A stretch of DNA of 64,000 nt, taken from contig NC_065573.1 in assembly GCF_937616625.2 (NCBI RefSeq), forward strand, positions 19,173,001-19,237,000, given 5' to 3'. The translations under genes were made by a program, and so were the position numbers. The notes under the pieces were generated by a model. The model had not been told where the DNA came from. It saw only the letters and a program-made list of their open reading frames with translations, and searched no databases. Shown in pieces: positions 62,277 to 64,000 of the stretch (positions within the stretch are counted from its first letter, which is position 1; the number at the start of each line of letters is the position of its first letter). The stretch comes from Mercurialis annua (lineage: Eukaryota; Streptophyta; Magnoliopsida; Malpighiales; Euphorbiaceae).

Positions 62277-62869
62277 TGATGGAGTCTGCCTTCTGAACCG
62301 GTGAGTGAACCTGCAAAACAGGGTAGAAGCTAACCGGACGGTGGTTGTCCGATTAACTCTCCGATGCTAAAGTCAGTTTAGAGCTTTGAGCAGCGTTTTC
62401 AGTATATGAATGTAATCGTGATTCTAGGCATACCTCGTGCTCCTTTTATAGTAGTCGAATATACCTAGTAGAGTTGTATTAGGCAGGTGAATCCTACTTT
62501 GTAGGGATTCGGCAATATCGTAGAGATTCTCCTGATTTGTCGGGATCTACCTTAATCTGATAAGAATCCTATTTAGGAACGTCTTCCTAAATAGTCTTAT
62601 CTTCCTAAAGTAGAGCTTATCCTTCCATATGTAGTGTTTGTGTCCTAATAGGACAATATTTCCATACTTAGTCGTTTACCCGAATCCCGGACCTGACGCG
62701 CTCTTGGCGGATCATGTGGGATTCGGTCTTTATTAGTGTGTTACCGAATCTTAGAGATTCGGTATCTCCTTCATATCTTTCGGTCTTCAGGGGGAGTCCG
62801 GTGTCGCCTGAGAGTGGATCTCCTGCAACTCGGCTCCATTATACTTACAGTAGGATTCGGTATCCATCA
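62277..62869 (-). repeat. 5' LTR of the Tat-type element
   Basis: 593 bp; identical by eye to the copy at 56039-56631. Confidence 0.95.
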
Positions 62870-62874
62870 GTAAT

Positions 62875-64000
62875 TAATAATTATAAAATTAAAATTAACT
62901 TAGTTTAACTAAGGTAATTAATTAAAATTTATAATACTAAAATTAAATTTATAAAATGAAAAACAAATTGATAGAAAGTTAGAAGTAAACTATCTAAAGT
63001 TTTATTTAAAATAAAGTGAATGTAAATATAAAAATTGCACATATTATACATTTATTTTTATTATTATAATTTTTAAAATATTATTTTAATTAGACTGAAT
63101 TTATTTTAAATTTATAATCAATTTATTATAAATTAATTTACATTCAATTTAAATATAAAATGCTATATTTAAATCGAATGTAAATTAATTTAAAATTAAT
63201 TTATAATAAATTGATTATAAATTTAAAATAAATTCAGTCTAATTAAAATAATATTTTAAAAATTATAATAATCAAAATAAATGTATAATGTGTGCAATTT
63301 AAAATGATCACTAGTTGGATGTTTTTGGTTTAAAGGAGAAACCTTTCTCACGTGTCATGAATTACTTTTAAATATTTCCTTTTCTAATTAAATTACTATT
63401 AGAAATTTATAATTATTTTAAAATAAATTAAAATTAAAATAATTAAGTTTTTACTAAATGTAACTTAAATATGAAATAAACTAAAATAAATCTTGGCAAA
63501 CTGGTATATACTTTAAGTAAATTTAGTCTAACTGAAATCATTTATTTAAAAATTATAAATATTTAAAATAAATTTATAAAGAGTAAAATAAACTGATAAT
63601 AAATTAAAAACAAACTAATGAAAATTTCACTGAATGTAATCTTAAAGTAAATTAAGTTAAAATAAATTCTCAATAACCTGATTATAAATTGAAAGTACAC
63701 TTAGTATAATTAAAATAATTTATTAAAACTTTATAATACATAATATAAATTTATAAAGTGGAACATAAAGTGAAAGTAAACTAATTAAGATTTTACTCAA
63801 AGTAAATTGAATGTAAATTTAAAGTAAACGAAAAATAGTTTACAATAAATCTTAATGAATTAACTATATATTTAAAATAAATTTATTATAAAAGAAAATA
63901 TTTATTTAAAATTTATAATACCAAAAATATTTTTATAAAACTACAAATAAATCGATAATAAACCGAAAGTAAACTAATTAGAGATTTTACTTCAAGTATA
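62875..64000. repeat. AT-rich degenerate tandem repeats
   Basis: Words such as AATTTATAAA, ACAAATTGATA or AATAAATCGATA, AGTAAACTAATTA and TTGAATGTAAATTTAAA recur every 170-190 bp or so, with related sequence left of the Tat element at 55930-56033. No gene. A long palindrome sits at 63033-63301. Confidence 0.6.
63033..63301. repeat. Long near-perfect palindrome
   Basis: Arms of about 125-138 bp (63033-63156 and 63164-63301) pair almost perfectly around a loop of about 7 bases, from ATTGCACA on the left to TGTGCAAT on the right. The main difference is an indel of about 11 bases in the right arm. It could be a foldback MITE; flanks show no clear TSD. Confidence 0.85.

Larger units (their letters stand above)
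56039..62869 (-). mobile_element. Young Tat-type Ty3/Gypsy derivative lacking polymerase and integrase
   Basis: Two 593-bp LTRs (TGATGG...CCATCA) show no difference I can find, and an exact TSD GTAAT flanks them (56034-56038 and 62870-62874). On the minus strand it encodes Gag and, after one in-frame TAG, a retropepsin-like domain. Reverse transcriptase, RNase H and integrase are missing: only about 640 bp of repeat-bearing spacer separates the protease from the opposite-strand extra ORFs. Opposite-strand extra ORFs near the 3' end are known for the Tat lineage. It must use enzymes from other copies. Confidence 0.93.

Overview
The window is nuclear DNA of a eudicot plant. It is AT-rich, its genes have many introns, and it carries plant-only families: a cellulose-synthase-like A mannan synthase, a P-class pentatricopeptide repeat (PPR) protein, a plastid type II peroxiredoxin, and an enolase with the plant EWGWC insertion. 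I cannot name the species. Four host genes are supported: CSLA (2828-8549, +, nine exons), PPR (26521-28932, +, one exon), PRXIIE-like (29712-30395, -, one exon) and enolase (50414-54100, +, sixteen exons). The genes are not functionally clustered. The PPR and PRX genes are convergent neighbours.

Most of the rest is transposable elements, several with ends fixed to the base by target-site duplications (TSDs). (a) 12706-24015 is a complete Ty3/Gypsy chromovirus of Tekay/Del type with 2943-bp LTRs, a CTACC TSD and an uninterrupted 1654-residue Gag-Pol. It sits inside an array of about 194-bp tandem repeats (11.77-25.25 kb). (b) 37489-46969 is a non-coding LTR element (LARD type, 2.5-kb LTRs, TSD TGTCT) whose termini resemble those of the chromovirus. 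It landed in the integrase gene of an older Tat-type relic (37.04-47.49 kb), next to a decayed LTR of its own family (36144-37030). (c) 56039-62869 is a young Tat-type derivative with 593-bp LTRs that look identical and TSD GTAAT. It keeps Gag and protease (split by one in-frame TAG) and opposite-strand extra ORFs with an intron, but has no reverse transcriptase, RNase H or integrase. A decayed 3' end of the same family lies at 960-1440.

Smaller insertions: a Stowaway-type MITE in CSLA intron 3; two Mutator-type foldback elements nested one inside the other (9334-10096 and 9555-9926), each with a 9-bp TSD; a Mutator-type element ending 175 bp upstream of the peroxiredoxin start codon; a tRNA-derived SINE with a 13-bp TSD in enolase intron 2; a hAT-type MITE at 54993-55618; and a palindrome of nearly 270 bp near the right end.

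No new multi-gene system is evident. The most unusual items are the gag-protease-only Tat derivative with its opposite-strand gene, the LARD whose LTRs are young although it has no genes, the interrupted 194-bp array, the CGTTCG-centred hairpin clusters in two LTR families, and the two GC-AG introns in host genes.
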